A stretch of 64,000 nt of DNA from Erpobdella octoculata (Eukaryota > Annelida > Clitellata > Hirudinida > Erpobdellidae): positions 11,816,472 through 11,880,471 of the forward strand of contig OZ022247.1 of the NCBI GenBank assembly GCA_963978895.1, given 5' to 3'. Below are positions 52,014 through 62,347 of this stretch, in pieces. Each line of letters opens with the position of its first letter. Positions within the stretch are counted from its first letter, which is position 1. The translations under genes were made by a program, and so were the position numbers. The notes below the pieces were generated by a model. It made no database searches. It was not told where the DNA came from and worked only from the letters and a program-made list of their open reading frames with translations.

Positions 52014-52131
52014 TTGGGGTGGTAAATAAGGTTTTTTTTAAAGTAATTGCTACTCAAAAACTGTAATTGCTATAGATGTAAAAATTAAAAATTATTATTT
52101 AGTATCAAATCAAAAAATAAAGATATTCGTG

Positions 52132-52715
52132 TGTCACTGTCTTCCCTGCTGGAATGACGTGAACACAAGAAAGAAAAACGCAACTCGGAACGATAACAAA
52201 AACTTTAATAAAACGTAGTTAAGGACAAGAAATCAAATATAAAACGCGCAGGACTTCGCCTGATACTAAAGAGATAGACAATCCTGGCCGGCTTCAAATC
52301 CCTATATATATAGCCTAAGAAACCCGCGCAAAAGAATGTCCGAGAATGTTCCATAGATTCCTGTCTAAACTGGTGACCATGACGACGCCGGAGGTCAGAT
52401 GATGACGACGAATCAGAAGAGAGTAACCATGGTGACGACGAAGGCAAGAGAAGATGATGACGACGAATCAGAAAAGAATAACCATGGTGACGACGAAGGC
52501 AAGAGAAGATGATGACGACGAATCAGAAAAGAATAACCATGGTGACGACGAAGGCAAGAGAAGATGATGACGACAAATCAGAAGAGAGTAACCATGGTGA
52601 CGACGAAGGCAAGTTAAATTAGTGGACCAGGTCGACGGGTGCAGGAGATGAGGAAAATGACGACGATGAGGATATACCTTGTCAGGAGGTCCGGTAGAGC
52701 GACCGACCCCTGACA
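52132..52715 (-). mobile_element. Ty3/gypsy-type LTR
   Basis: Bounded by TGTCA...TGACA and preceded on the minus strand by a polypurine tract (TTTTGAGGGGGAGTTA, ending at 52716). Inside are about four units of a 54-bp repeat with GATGATGACGACGAATCAG and AACCATGGTGACGACGAAGG (about 52399-52615). This places it as the 3' LTR of a minus-strand element. Confidence 0.75.
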
Positions 52716-53152
52716 TAACTCCCCCTCAAAACGAAGATGTTGAACAGTCTTTCAATATCTTAAATGTTAGATTTCACAGTACTGGATGAAGAATGGGTAT
52801 TCGTTCATCGATGTATCGTGTCTACCAGGGCTTCAAGATCATGAGATAATGGTTGACTTCAAACTCGTGATGTTCTTCCTGAAAGTAACTTTTCCTCCCC
52901 CCCCAGTAAAACCACTCATACAACCAGCTCGACCTATCCAAGTTTAATCCCATACCGGTCTGAATTGTATTAACGAAGGAATCATCATCACTATTCATCA
53001 CGTCATATCAAAGAAGTTCAACTACTCCAATAATATCATTAATTATAGAATAGTACAACGATCTGCAACTAAGACAACAAAAGAGAAAACCTATGCACCC
53101 TAGAACTACAACTAGTACAATGTGCCTCTGGGCTTATGCTCAAAACAAAATT

Positions 53153-53530
53153 TCAAAATTTATAACAGTAAATAATAAACATAATAATAAACATAATTAC
53201 GACAAGTAAAAAATGTCGTTCAGCTCTCCGTGTTAAGAGCAAATCGGCATCTCCATTCTTACGCCCAGCCCGATACTTGAAACTCATGCTATAGTCCTGC
53301 AGCGCTAATGCCCATCGCATTAACTTAGCGCTAGTAGGAGCCGCCTCCGTGAGATTAGAGAGGGGATTATGATCAGACAATATGGTCACCTCGGAAAATA
53401 GTATCCAAGACTTAGATTTTTTAAGTGCCCAAATAACGGCAAACTCCTCCCTCATGATAGTCGACCATCGAGTTTGGGTAGGAGACAACTTCGAACTACC
53501 AAAAGCAATAGGAGCTTCTTACCCCTACTC
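53153..53530 (-). pseudogene. Ty3/gypsy RNase H domain fragment
   Basis: The minus frame gives APIAFGSSKLSPTQTRWSTI, MREEFAVIWALKKSKSWILF, VTILSDHNPLSNL, SAKLMRWALALQDYSMSFKY and RAGRKNGDADLL. These are diagnostic of the RNase H of Ty3/gypsy polyproteins (DHNPL; GRKNGDADLL for the usual GRxNxVADxLSR). Only about 440 bases separate it from the LTR, too few for integrase, so this is an internally deleted relic. Confidence 0.85.
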
Positions 53531-54139
53531 TGATAGTTAAAACAGACAACATCCTACTGCTATTCAGGCTCGCGGAGCCACCATTTTTTTGTGGCTCGGC
53601 TCCGGCTCCCTACTATAAAGGTGATGTCACACGAAACAAACTTGCGCAAACTTTTGACTGAAACATTTTTAACTGTTTATACTTACACTTTATTAGTTTA
53701 TCTACTCTACTTATATGACAATTGTTAAATATTAAAACCGACCATTTTGTTTTTAGTCGATTTTAAATGTATACGAAAGAATACGTTTTGTTTTTTGGCG
53801 CAGCAAAAATTTAATTTTAAATGCTTGATAAACTTATTTCACGGAGTTAAAATGTTTTTACTATAAAGTTAACAAAATAATATGCAATTTAAAAAATTGT
53901 AATTATTTTATAAGAATATAAACACTCATCAAACGAAAGCAAATCTTAAAGCGCATTTTTTTTATTACAACTTTCATCTCGAATGTGTATTTGGAACATA
54001 ATTGTATTATTTTTAATGCAATTTTAAAAATTTTGAATAAAATAAAAAAGTCCAAAAATAACAATGTAACCAAAAACAGAGTTTGGCAGTTAAACAAAAT
54101 AAAACGAAACGAAACGAAAACGATTCATTCAAGATTTCT
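53531..54139. other. Intergenic, no recognisable feature
   Basis: AT-rich. A short GC-rich word (GGCTCGGCTCCGGCTCC) at about 53592-53608. No gene. Confidence 0.4.
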
Positions 54140-55508
54140 GGTAAACATAGAGAATAGCGGCAGAAATTATTTTCGGTGTTTTTAATTATTTTCCCTTATA
54201 ATAATTGTATTTTTGTAATCACAATAATAACTTCAATTTAATGATCCAAGCAGTTTATTAATTTTTTATGATAAAATTCTCTCGGAAAACTCACGAAATG
54301 CGCAAGAGAACCACAACATAAACTATGAATAGCGCAGTCGACAGAAACGGCTTATAGCGTAATAAAAAATAAAGTTATTTGCAAGAAAAACGTAACAATC
54401 ACAAGCCAAAATATTAATCACGCAGTCAAATTAACATTATTTACAGAAAAAATTACAGTTTATTTAAGTCCGAGTAGTTTTTCAGAGAAAGATAAAACTG
54501 GATAGTTTTCAATTAAAGAAACACAGAGTTTCAGCAAAGAATTTGCCACCTGGTTTGAAACTAAGGAACTCAAATTAACTTAAATAAGTTATTTATTTTT
54601 TTAAAAATATTTTATAAAAATTCGCACAAATAATTTCTTTTACATTTTATTTCACTTCACTTCACTTTTAGTCAGTTTTTTTTTTATGAGAATAATTGTT
54701 TTTCTAATACCTGACGCTTTTCTAGTGTTAACTTTTTTTTTAATTTTAATTTTAAGAAATAAATTGGATCTGTCAATTGCTAATTTATTTTTCGGTAATC
54801 ATGTAGAATAGGTCCAGAAATTATTTTTGGTGTTTTTAATTATTTTCCGCAATAATAATTATATATTTGTAATCACAATAATAACTACAATTTAATGATC
54901 CAAGCAATTTATTAATTTTTGATAATAAAACTTTCTCGGAAAACTCACGAAACGCGCAAGAGAACAGCAACAAAAACTATGAATAGCGAAGTCAAACAGA
55001 AATTACTATTTATAGCGCAGAAAAGAAATATTTACAGCGCTTAAAAAAAAATTATTAGCAAAAGTAACACAAGAAATAGTATTCACGCAGTCAAAATAAC
55101 ATTATTTACAAAAAAAATTTAAGTTTATTCAAGTCCGAACTGTTCTTCATAGAATGTTAAACGCGATAGTTTTCAATTAAGGCATACAAAGTAATTCATA
55201 CATTTTTTAAAAATAAGTAATTTTTTTTAAATTGTTTTATAAAAACTCGCACAATAAATTTATTTGACAACTAAATTATTTGACATTTCATTTCGCTTCG
55301 CCTTTAGTTAGTTTACTGTTTATGAACCTAGTTTTTCCTACTACCTGGCGGTTTTCTGTCATTTACTTCTTCTTTAATTATATTTTCAATAAATTATTTG
55401 GATTATCCCATTGGTAATTTTATTCTGTTTCTAATTATATTAATTTTATATTAAAAAAATAATTAAAAACACCGAAAATAATTTCTGGACCTATTCTACA
55501 TGATTACC
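54140..55508. repeat. 654-bp tandem duplication ending in an inverted terminal copy
   Basis: Copy 1 (54140-54793) and copy 2 (54794-about 55450) share GGTGTTTTTAATTATTTTCC, TTTAATGATCCAAGCA and TCTCGGAAAACTCACGAAA with moderate divergence. At the right, 55455-55508 is the reverse complement of the start of copy 2 (GGTAATCATGTAGAATAGG), so copy 2 has terminal inverted repeats of about 50 bp. It abuts the truncated end of the Elongin-A-like array. Confidence 0.65.
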
Positions 55509-55512
55509 CAGT

Positions 55513-55989
55513 GATCTTAACATCGAAGACCCAAATTTTGTAGCAAAGTGCCAGATGATTTTTCGCAAAAACGTCGAGTGCATCAGAGCTATCGGAAACG
55601 TTCCTTACGACTTTTTCGAGCCAGCTCTGAGGCATTGTACGCCGCAACAGCTCCAGAAATTCGAAGCAAACAACCCCACTATGGCAGGACGATCGGAAGC
55701 GTTGTGGAAGCGCCATGTTATGAAAGATCATGCAATCGCAAAAGTCGATGGCTTCGAATCGTGGAAAAAAATGTGGTCGAAAAAAACGGAGGAATCCGGT
55801 CTTAAATTTCAGCATTGTCTCGACAAGTTCAACCAGTCTAGTACTCTAATTGCGTCCGGTATACGCAAGAGTCTCGTCATCGAAACTCTACCTTTAGGAA
55901 CGGCTCGGGGAGCTTCTAGGAAGGGAGCGTTTAAAATTGCCAACTCGAAACCTCTTCTTATAGCGCCAAGACATAAGTCGAGGAAATAG
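55513..55989 (+). pseudogene. ELOA-like: Elongin-A-like gene copy 1, 5'-truncated
   Basis: Matches codons 100-257 of the complete copies; the first 99 codons and the promoter are absent. The remaining frame is intact to the stop, with one private change (Lys206 to Asn). It carries the whole conserved Elongin A domain but no start or NLS, so it is probably not expressed as a protein. It marks the left edge of the array. Confidence 0.85.
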
Positions 55990-56269
55990 AATCAGAAATA
56001 TGTTAGGCTCCCTAGTTCGGCTGGTAAACAGAACATGTAAATGAAAGATGTCAAAACGGCTTCAGTTAAAAAGATAAGATAAGATAACGTTTATTATAGT
56101 GGTTTAGAAGACCTATAAACAAACAACCACTTTAAATAAAAAAAACATAAACTAAAAAAATTTAAAAAAGAAAAAAAATAAAAAAAATAAAAAAATAAAA
56201 TAAAAATGAATAAAAAACGCACAACGAGTGATGCAGTTTAAAAAGTAGTATTAATCCTAATTTTTTTAA

Positions 56270-56751
56270 TCTTTATATATATATAAAAATTAGATTATGT
56301 AAGTAAGTATCTTAGTCCTTTATGCATTGCTACACCATTCATAGGATCGTAAAGAAATTTTTACACAAGCTTGAGAGGCAATGTGAGAAGGTTTTTGTGA
56401 AAAAAATTGAAATCGGTCACAAAATGAGCGGAGCGGGAGAGCGATCGGAAACGGGAATTAGAAAATGAGCGGGAAAGGGAAAGTAAAAGGGAATGAAAAA
56501 GCAACTGAAAGCGGAAAAGCGAGCGGGAAGGGTAAAGCGACCAAACGCTTGAAAGCCTCCGGGATCGGGAAAGCGAACGAGAGCGAAAAAACCGCCGGGA
56601 GCGGGAAAGCGACCGGGATCAGGAAAACAACCGGGAGGGGGAAAGCGACCGAGAGCGGGAGATCAAGCGGGGAAGGAAACGGGAGCGAGAGAGACAAACA
56701 AACATTAGAAAATCCTGTAAAAATCCCGGGCAATGCCGGTTAACCCGCTAG
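56270..56751 (+). mobile_element. HelB Helitron in array unit 1
   Basis: Starts TCTTTATATATATATAAAA after A and ends CCGGTTAACCCGCTAG before T; a CCCGGGCAATGCCGG hairpin is near the end. 482 bp, 18 bp longer than the other array copies owing to an extra GCCTCCGGGATCGGGAAA. No Rep/helicase; the frames on both strands are low-complexity. Confidence 0.9.
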
Positions 56752-57005
56752 TCAAATATATTTACTTTATGGCTTACTTAATTAATTCATTATTCAAATT
56801 ATAATCGTCATCGGTTAAACAAAAGCGAGCGAGGTTCTATTGTTATATCGATCGGTCATTCGTCACTTTGTACGCAGCCAATGAACAGTCGGCTCTTGAT
56901 CGCTGATTGGATGTCGTTTAGTATATAAGGAAGAGAGGACCGAGGCCAAGTCATTTCTCTCTGACCTTCGTGACGATCACATCTACAGCTAATCGACAAT
57001 AAAAA
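56752..57005 (+). promoter_or_regulatory. Promoter of Elongin-A-like copy 2
   Basis: TATATAA at 56922-56928, a forward CCAAT at 56878-56882 and a reverse one (ATTGG) at 56906-56910. Transcription would start about 30 bases past the TATA, leaving a 5' UTR of about 50 nt before the ATG at 57006. The whole block from the Helitron end to the ATG recurs unchanged in each unit. Confidence 0.7.
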
Positions 57006-57779
57006 ATGTCAACTATGAGCATTTCTATAGCTTCTCTGACAAACAAACGCAAATTTGACGACGTCCATGGACTATCTTCGGCTCCTAAAAGAGTGCGCTT
57101 GAGTTCTGGTGAAGAGGTATCGAAGACGAGTTTAGCTTCTCAAGCAAAGACAACCGCAACAATAAACGGTCATATTACAAGGGACGTTTTGGAGCAACTA
57201 AAAAAAATTTGTCAGTCTATTGAAAACAAAAAACATATTGTTGTCGTTGAAAAGGGACCAGATGGCAGGGTGTGCCACGTCGAAAACTCGAAACTGGCCA
57301 ATGATCTTAACATCGAAGACCCAAATTTTGTAGCAAAGTGCCAGATGATTTTTCGCAAAAACGTCGAGTGCATCAGAGCTATCGGAAACCTTCCTTACGA
57401 CTTTTTCGAGCCAGCTCTGAGGCATTGTACGACGCAACAGCTCCAGAAATTCGAAGCAAACAACCCCACTATGGCAGGACGATCGGAAGCGTTGTGGAAG
57501 CGCCATGTTATGAAAGATCATGCAATCGCAAAAGTCGATGGCTTCGAATCGTGGAAAAAAATGTGGTCGAAAAAAACGGAGGAATCCGGTCTTAAATTTC
57601 AGCATTGTCTCGACAAGTTCAAACAGTCTAGTACTCTAATTGCGTCCGGTATACGCAAGAGTCTCGTCATCGAAACTCTACCTTTAGGAACGGCTCGGGG
57701 AGCTTCTAAGAAGGGAGCGTTTAAAATTGCCAACTCGAAACCTCTTCTTATAGCGCCAAGACATAAGTCGAGGAAATAG
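57006..57779 (+). CDS. ELOA-like: Elongin-A-like protein, array copy 2 (complete, intronless)
   Basis: 257 residues. Residues 13-31 (KRKFDD...PKRVRL) form a bipartite-type nuclear signal. Residues 108-190 align without gaps to the Elongin A domain: a BC-box-like FVAKCQMIF (108-116), IRAIGNLPYDFFEPALRHCT (123-142), LQKFEANNP and the Trp motifs EALWKRHV and ESWKKMW. The Lys/Arg-rich end (IANSKPLLIAPRHKSRK) is Elongin-A-like. The family elongates RNA Pol II transcripts and, with Elongin B/C, forms a ubiquitin ligase. The TFIIS-like N-terminal domain of full Elongin A (roughly 770 residues) is missing. Differs from later copies at V129L, P143T and R235K. AATAAA at 57925-57930 precedes an A-rich tract (57924-58018), which with the lack of introns suggests retrogene origin. 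Confidence 0.88.
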   Translation: MSTMSISIASLTNKRKFDDVHGLSSAPKRVRLSSGEEVSKTSLASQAKTTATINGHITRDVLEQLKKICQSIENKKHIVVVEKGPDGRVCHVENSKLANDLNIEDPNFVAKCQMIFRKNVECIRAIGNLPYDFFEPALRHCTTQQLQKFEANNPTMAGRSEALWKRHVMKDHAIAKVDGFESWKKMWSKKTEESGLKFQHCLDKFKQSSTLIASGIRKSLVIETLPLGTARGASKKGAFKIANSKPLLIAPRHKSRK

Positions 57780-58067
57780 AATCAGAAATATGTTAGGCTC
57801 CCTAGTTCGGCTGGTAAACAGAACATGTAAATGAAAGATGTCAAAACGGCTTCAGTTAAAAAGATAAGATAAGATAACGTTTATTATAGTGGTTTAGAAG
57901 ACCTATAAACAAACAACCACTTTAAATAAAAAAAACATAAACTAAAAAAATTTAAAAAAAAAAAAAATAAAAAAAATAAAAAAAATAAAAAAATAAAATA
58001 AAAATGAATAAAAAACGCACAACGAGTGATGCAGTTTAAAAAGTAGTATTAATCCTAATTTTTTTAA

Positions 58068-58531
58068 TCTTTATATATATATAAAAATTAGATTATGTAA
58101 GTAAGTATCTTAGTCCTTTATGCATTGCTACACCATTCATAGGATCGTAAAGAAATTTTTACACAAGCTTGAGAGGCAATGTGAGAAGGTTTTTGTGAAA
58201 AAAATTGAAATCGGTCACAAAATGAGCGGAGCGGGAGAGCGATCGGAAACGGGAATTAGAAAATGAGCGGGAAAGGGAAAGTAAAAGGGAATGAAAAAGC
58301 AACTGAAAGCGGAAAAGCGAGCGGGAAGGGTAAAGCGACCAAACGCTTGAAAGCGAACGAGAGCGAAAAAACCGCCGGGAGCGGGAAAGCGACCGGGATC
58401 AGGAAAACAACCGGGAGGGGGAAAGCGACCGAGAGCGGGAGATCAAGCGGGGAAGGAAACGGGAGCGAGAGAGACAAACAAACATTAGAAAATCCTGTAA
58501 AAATCCCGGGCAATGCCGGTTAACCCGCTAG
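58068..58531 (+). mobile_element. HelB Helitron in array unit 2
   Basis: 464 bp, same ends and same insertion point as in unit 1; the 18-bp segment is absent. Confidence 0.9.
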
Positions 58532-58785
58532 TCAAATATATTTACTTTATGGCTTACTTAATTAATTCATTATTCAAATTATAATCGTCATCGGTTAAAC
58601 AAAAGCGAGCGAGGTTCTATTGTTATATCGATCGGTCATTCGTCACTTTGTACGCAGCCAATGAACAGTCGGCTCTTGATCGCTGATTGGATGTCGTTTA
58701 GTATATAAGGAAGAGAGGACCGAGGCCAAGTCATTTCTCTCTGACCTTCGTGACGATCACATCTACAGCTAATCGACAATAAAAA
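58532..58785 (+). promoter_or_regulatory. Promoter of Elongin-A-like copy 3
   Basis: Same TATA (58702-58708) and paired CCAAT boxes as the copy 2 promoter; ATG at 58786. Confidence 0.7.
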
Positions 58786-59559
58786 ATGTCAACTATGAGC
58801 ATTTCTATAGCTTCTCTGACAAACAAACGCAAATTTGACGACGTCCATGGACTATCTTCGGCTCCTAAAAGAGTGCGCTTGAGTTCTGGTGAAGAGGTAT
58901 CGAAGACGAGTTTAGCTTCTCAAGCAAAGACAACCGCAACAATAAACGGTCATATTACAAGGGACGTTTTGGAGCAACTAAAAAAAATTTGTCAGTCTAT
59001 TGAAAACAAAAAACATATTGTTGTCGTTGAAAAGGGACCAGATGGCAGGGTGTGCCACGTCGAAAACTCGAAACTGGCGAATGATCTTAACATCGAAGAC
59101 CCAAATTTTGTAGCAAAGTGCCAGATGATTTTTCGCAAAAACGTCGAGTGCATCAGAGCTATCGGAAACGTTCCTTACGACTTTTTCGAGCCAGCTCTGA
59201 GGCATTGTACGCCGCAACAGCTCCAGAAATTCGAAGCAAACAACCCCACTATGGCAGGACGATCGGAAGCGTTGTGGAAGCGCCATGTTATGAAAGATCA
59301 TGCAATCGCAAAAGTCGATGGCTTCGAATCGTGGAAAAAAATGTGGTCGAAAAAAACGGAGGAATCCGGTCTTAAATTTCAGCATTGTCTCGACAAGTTC
59401 AAACAGTCTAGTACTCTAATTGCGTCCGGTATACGCAAGAGTCTCGTCATCGAAACTCTACCTTTAGGAACGGCTCGGGGAGCTTCTAGGAAGGGAGCGT
59501 TTAAAATTGCCAACTCGAAACCTCTTCTTATAGCGCCAAGACATAAGTCGAGGAAATAG
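58786..59559 (+). CDS. ELOA-like: Elongin-A-like protein, array copy 3 (complete)
   Basis: 257 residues, taken as the array consensus: Val129, Pro143, Lys206 and Arg235. Same nuclear signal, BC-box-like segment (108-116) and Elongin A domain as copy 2. Leu of the BC-box consensus is replaced by Phe108, and the last hydrophobic position is Phe116, while Cys112 is kept. No introns. Spacing to copy 2 is 1780 bp. Confidence 0.88.
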   Translation: MSTMSISIASLTNKRKFDDVHGLSSAPKRVRLSSGEEVSKTSLASQAKTTATINGHITRDVLEQLKKICQSIENKKHIVVVEKGPDGRVCHVENSKLANDLNIEDPNFVAKCQMIFRKNVECIRAIGNVPYDFFEPALRHCTPQQLQKFEANNPTMAGRSEALWKRHVMKDHAIAKVDGFESWKKMWSKKTEESGLKFQHCLDKFKQSSTLIASGIRKSLVIETLPLGTARGASRKGAFKIANSKPLLIAPRHKSRK

Positions 59560-59848
59560 AATCAGAAATATGTTAGGCTCCCTAGTTCGGCTGGTAAACA
59601 GAACATGTAAATGAAAGATGTCAAAACGGCTTCAGTTAAAAAGATAAGATAAGATAACGTTTATTATAGTGGTTTAGAAGACCTATAAACAAACAACCAC
59701 TTTAAATAAAAAAAACATAAACTAAAAAAATTTAAAAAAGAAAAAAAATATAAAAAATAAAAAAAATAAAAAAATAAAATAAAAATGAATAAAAAACGCA
59801 CAACGAGTGATGCAGTTTAAAAAGTAGTATTAATCCTAATTTTTTTAA

Positions 59849-60312
59849 TCTTTATATATATATAAAAATTAGATTATGTAAGTAAGTATCTTAGTCCTTT
59901 ATGCATTGCTACACCATTCATAGGATCGTAAAGAAATTTTTACACAAGCTTGAGAGGCAATGTGAGAAGGTTTTTGTGAAAAAAATTGAAATCGGTCACA
60001 AAATGAGCGGAGCGGGAGAGCGATCGGAAACGGGAATTAGAAAATGAGCGGGAAAGGGAAAGTAAAAGGGAATGAAAAAGCAACTGAAAGCGGAAAAGCG
60101 AGCGGGAAGGGTAAAGCGACCAAACGCTTGAAAGCGAACGAGAGCGAAAAAACCGCCGGGAGCGGGAAAGCGACCGGGATCAGGAAAACAACCGGGAGGG
60201 GGAAAGCGACCGAGAGCGGGAGATCAAGCGGGGAAGGAAACGGGAGCGAGAGAGACAAACAAACATTAGAAAATCCTGTAAAAATCCCGGGCAATGCCGG
60301 TTAACCCGCTAG
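59849..60312 (+). mobile_element. HelB Helitron in array unit 3
   Basis: 464 bp; indistinguishable by eye from the unit 2 copy. Confidence 0.9.
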
Positions 60313-60566
60313 TCAAATATATTTACTTTATGGCTTACTTAATTAATTCATTATTCAAATTATAATCGTCATCGGTTAAACAAAAGCGAGCGAGGTTCTA
60401 TTGTTATATCGATCGGTCATTCGTCACTTTGTACGCAGCCAATGAACAGTCGGCTCTTGATCGCTGATTGGATGTCGTTTAGTATATAAGGAAGAGAGGA
60501 CCGAGGCCAAGTCATTTCTCTCTGACCTTCGTGACGATCACATCTACAGCTAATCGACAATAAAAA
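60313..60566 (+). promoter_or_regulatory. Promoter of Elongin-A-like copy 4
   Basis: TATATAA at 60483-60489 with the two CCAAT boxes upstream; ATG at 60567. Confidence 0.7.
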
Positions 60567-61340
60567 ATGTCAACTATGAGCATTTCTATAGCTTCTCTGA
60601 CAAACAAACGCAAATTTGACGACGTCCATGGACTATCTTCGGCTCCTAAAAGAGTGCGCTTGAGTTCTGGTGAAGAGGTATCGAAGACGAGTTTAGCTTC
60701 TCAAGCAAAGACAACCGCAACAATAAACGGTCATATTACAAGGGACGTTTTGGAGCAACTAAAAAAAATTTGTCAGTCTATTGAAAACAAAAAACATATT
60801 GTTGTCGTTGAAAAGGGACCAGATGGCAGGGTGTGCCACGTCGAAAACTCGAAACTGGCGAATGATCTTAACATCGAAGACCCAAATTTTGTAGCAAAGT
60901 GCCAGATGATTTTTCGCAAAAACGTCGAGTGCATCAGAGCTATCGGAAACGTTCCTTACGACTTTTTCGAGCCAGCTCTGAGGCATTGTACGCCGCAACA
61001 GCTCCAGAAATTCGAAGCAAACAACCCCACTATGGCAGGACGATCGGAAGCGTTGTGGAAGCGCCATGTTATGAAAGATCATGCAATCGCAAAAGTCGAT
61101 GGCTTCGAATCGTGGAAAAAAATGTGGTCGAAAAAAACGGAGGAATCCGGTCTTAAATTTCAGCATTGTCTCGACAAGTTCAAACAGTCTAGTACTCTAA
61201 TTGCGTCCGGTATACGCAAGAGTCTCGTCATCGAAACTCTACCTTTAGGAACGGCTCGGGGAGCTTCTAGGAAGGGAGCGTTTAAAATTGCCAACTCGAA
61301 ACCTCTTCTTATAGCGCCAAGACATAAGTCGAGGAAATAG
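60567..61340 (+). CDS. ELOA-like: Elongin-A-like protein, array copy 4 (complete)
   Basis: Protein identical to copy 3. The only differences I see from copy 3 in this unit are in the A-rich 3' tract. Spacing to copy 3 is 1781 bp. Confidence 0.88.
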   Translation: MSTMSISIASLTNKRKFDDVHGLSSAPKRVRLSSGEEVSKTSLASQAKTTATINGHITRDVLEQLKKICQSIENKKHIVVVEKGPDGRVCHVENSKLANDLNIEDPNFVAKCQMIFRKNVECIRAIGNVPYDFFEPALRHCTPQQLQKFEANNPTMAGRSEALWKRHVMKDHAIAKVDGFESWKKMWSKKTEESGLKFQHCLDKFKQSSTLIASGIRKSLVIETLPLGTARGASRKGAFKIANSKPLLIAPRHKSRK

Positions 61341-61629
61341 AATCAGAAATATGTTAGGCTCCCTAGTTCGGCTGGTAAACAGAACATGTAAATGAAAGAT
61401 GTCAAAACGGCTTCAGTTAAAAAGATAAGATAAGATAACGTTTATTATAGTGGTTTAGAAGACCTATAAACAAACAACCACTTTAAATAAAAAAAACATA
61501 AACTAAAAAAATTTAAAAAATAAAAAAAATATAAAAAATAAAAAAAATAAAAAAATAAAATAAAAATGAATAAAAAACGCACAACGAGTGATGCAGTTTA
61601 AAAAGTAGTATTAATCCTAATTTTTTTAA

Positions 61630-62093
61630 TCTTTATATATATATAAAAATTAGATTATGTAAGTAAGTATCTTAGTCCTTTATGCATTGCTACACCATTC
61701 ATAGGATCGTAAAGAAATTTTTACACAAGCTTGAGAGGCAATGTGAGAAGGTTTTTGTGAAAAAAATTGAAATCGGTCACAAAATGAGCGGAGCGGGAGA
61801 GCGATCGGAAACGGGAATTAGAAAATGAGCGGGAAAGGGAAAGTAAAAGGGAATGAAAAAGCAACTGAAAGCGGAAAAGCGAGCGGGAAGGGTAAAGCGA
61901 CCAAACGCTTGAAAGCGAACGAGAGCGAAAAAACCGCCGGGAGCGGGAAAGCGACCGGGATCAGGAAAACAACCGGGAGGGGGAAAGCGACCGAGAGCGG
62001 GAGATCAAGCGGGGAAGGAAACGGGAGCGAGAGAGACAAACAAACATTAGAAAATCCTGTAAAAATCCCGGGCAATGCCGGTTAACCCGCTAG
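61630..62093 (+). mobile_element. HelB Helitron in array unit 4
   Basis: 464 bp, same ends and position as in units 2 and 3. Confidence 0.9.
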
Positions 62094-62347
62094 TCAAATA
62101 TATTTACTTTATGGCTTACTTAATTAATTCATTATTCAAATTATAATCGTCATCGGTTAAACAAAAGCGAGCGAGGTTCTATTGTTATATCGATCGGTCA
62201 TTCGTCACTTTGTACGCAGCCAATGAACAGTCGGCTCTTGATCGCTGATTGGATGTCGTTTAGTATATAAGGAAGAGAGGACCGAGGCCAAGTCATTTCT
62301 CTCTGACCTTCGTGACGATCACATCTACAGCTAATCGACAATAAAAA
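62094..62347 (+). promoter_or_regulatory. Promoter of Elongin-A-like copy 5
   Basis: TATATAA at 62264-62270 with paired CCAAT boxes; ATG at 62348. Confidence 0.7.

Larger units (their letters stand above)
51321..52131 (+). mobile_element. HelA remnant interrupted by a MITE and telomere-like repeats
   Basis: HelA 5' sequence (TATATATAAAACATGTCC, two TGAC units, GGAACTTATATTACTTTTAT) abuts the HelB CTAG. It breaks at 51595, resumes after MITE M1 near 51960 with core-repeat sequence, and ends at the gypsy LTR. Confidence 0.7.

Noticed and set aside
56465..56743. Lys/Gly/Ser-rich frame within each array Helitron
   Set aside because: Low-complexity purine body of HelB; both strands are open and composition follows the GGGAAAGC words.
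57198..57605. 135-codon minus-strand frame antisense to each Elongin-A-like gene
   Set aside because: It is the mirror of a conserved plus-strand coding domain with known family similarity; it has no motif or promoter of its own and recurs only because the unit recurs.
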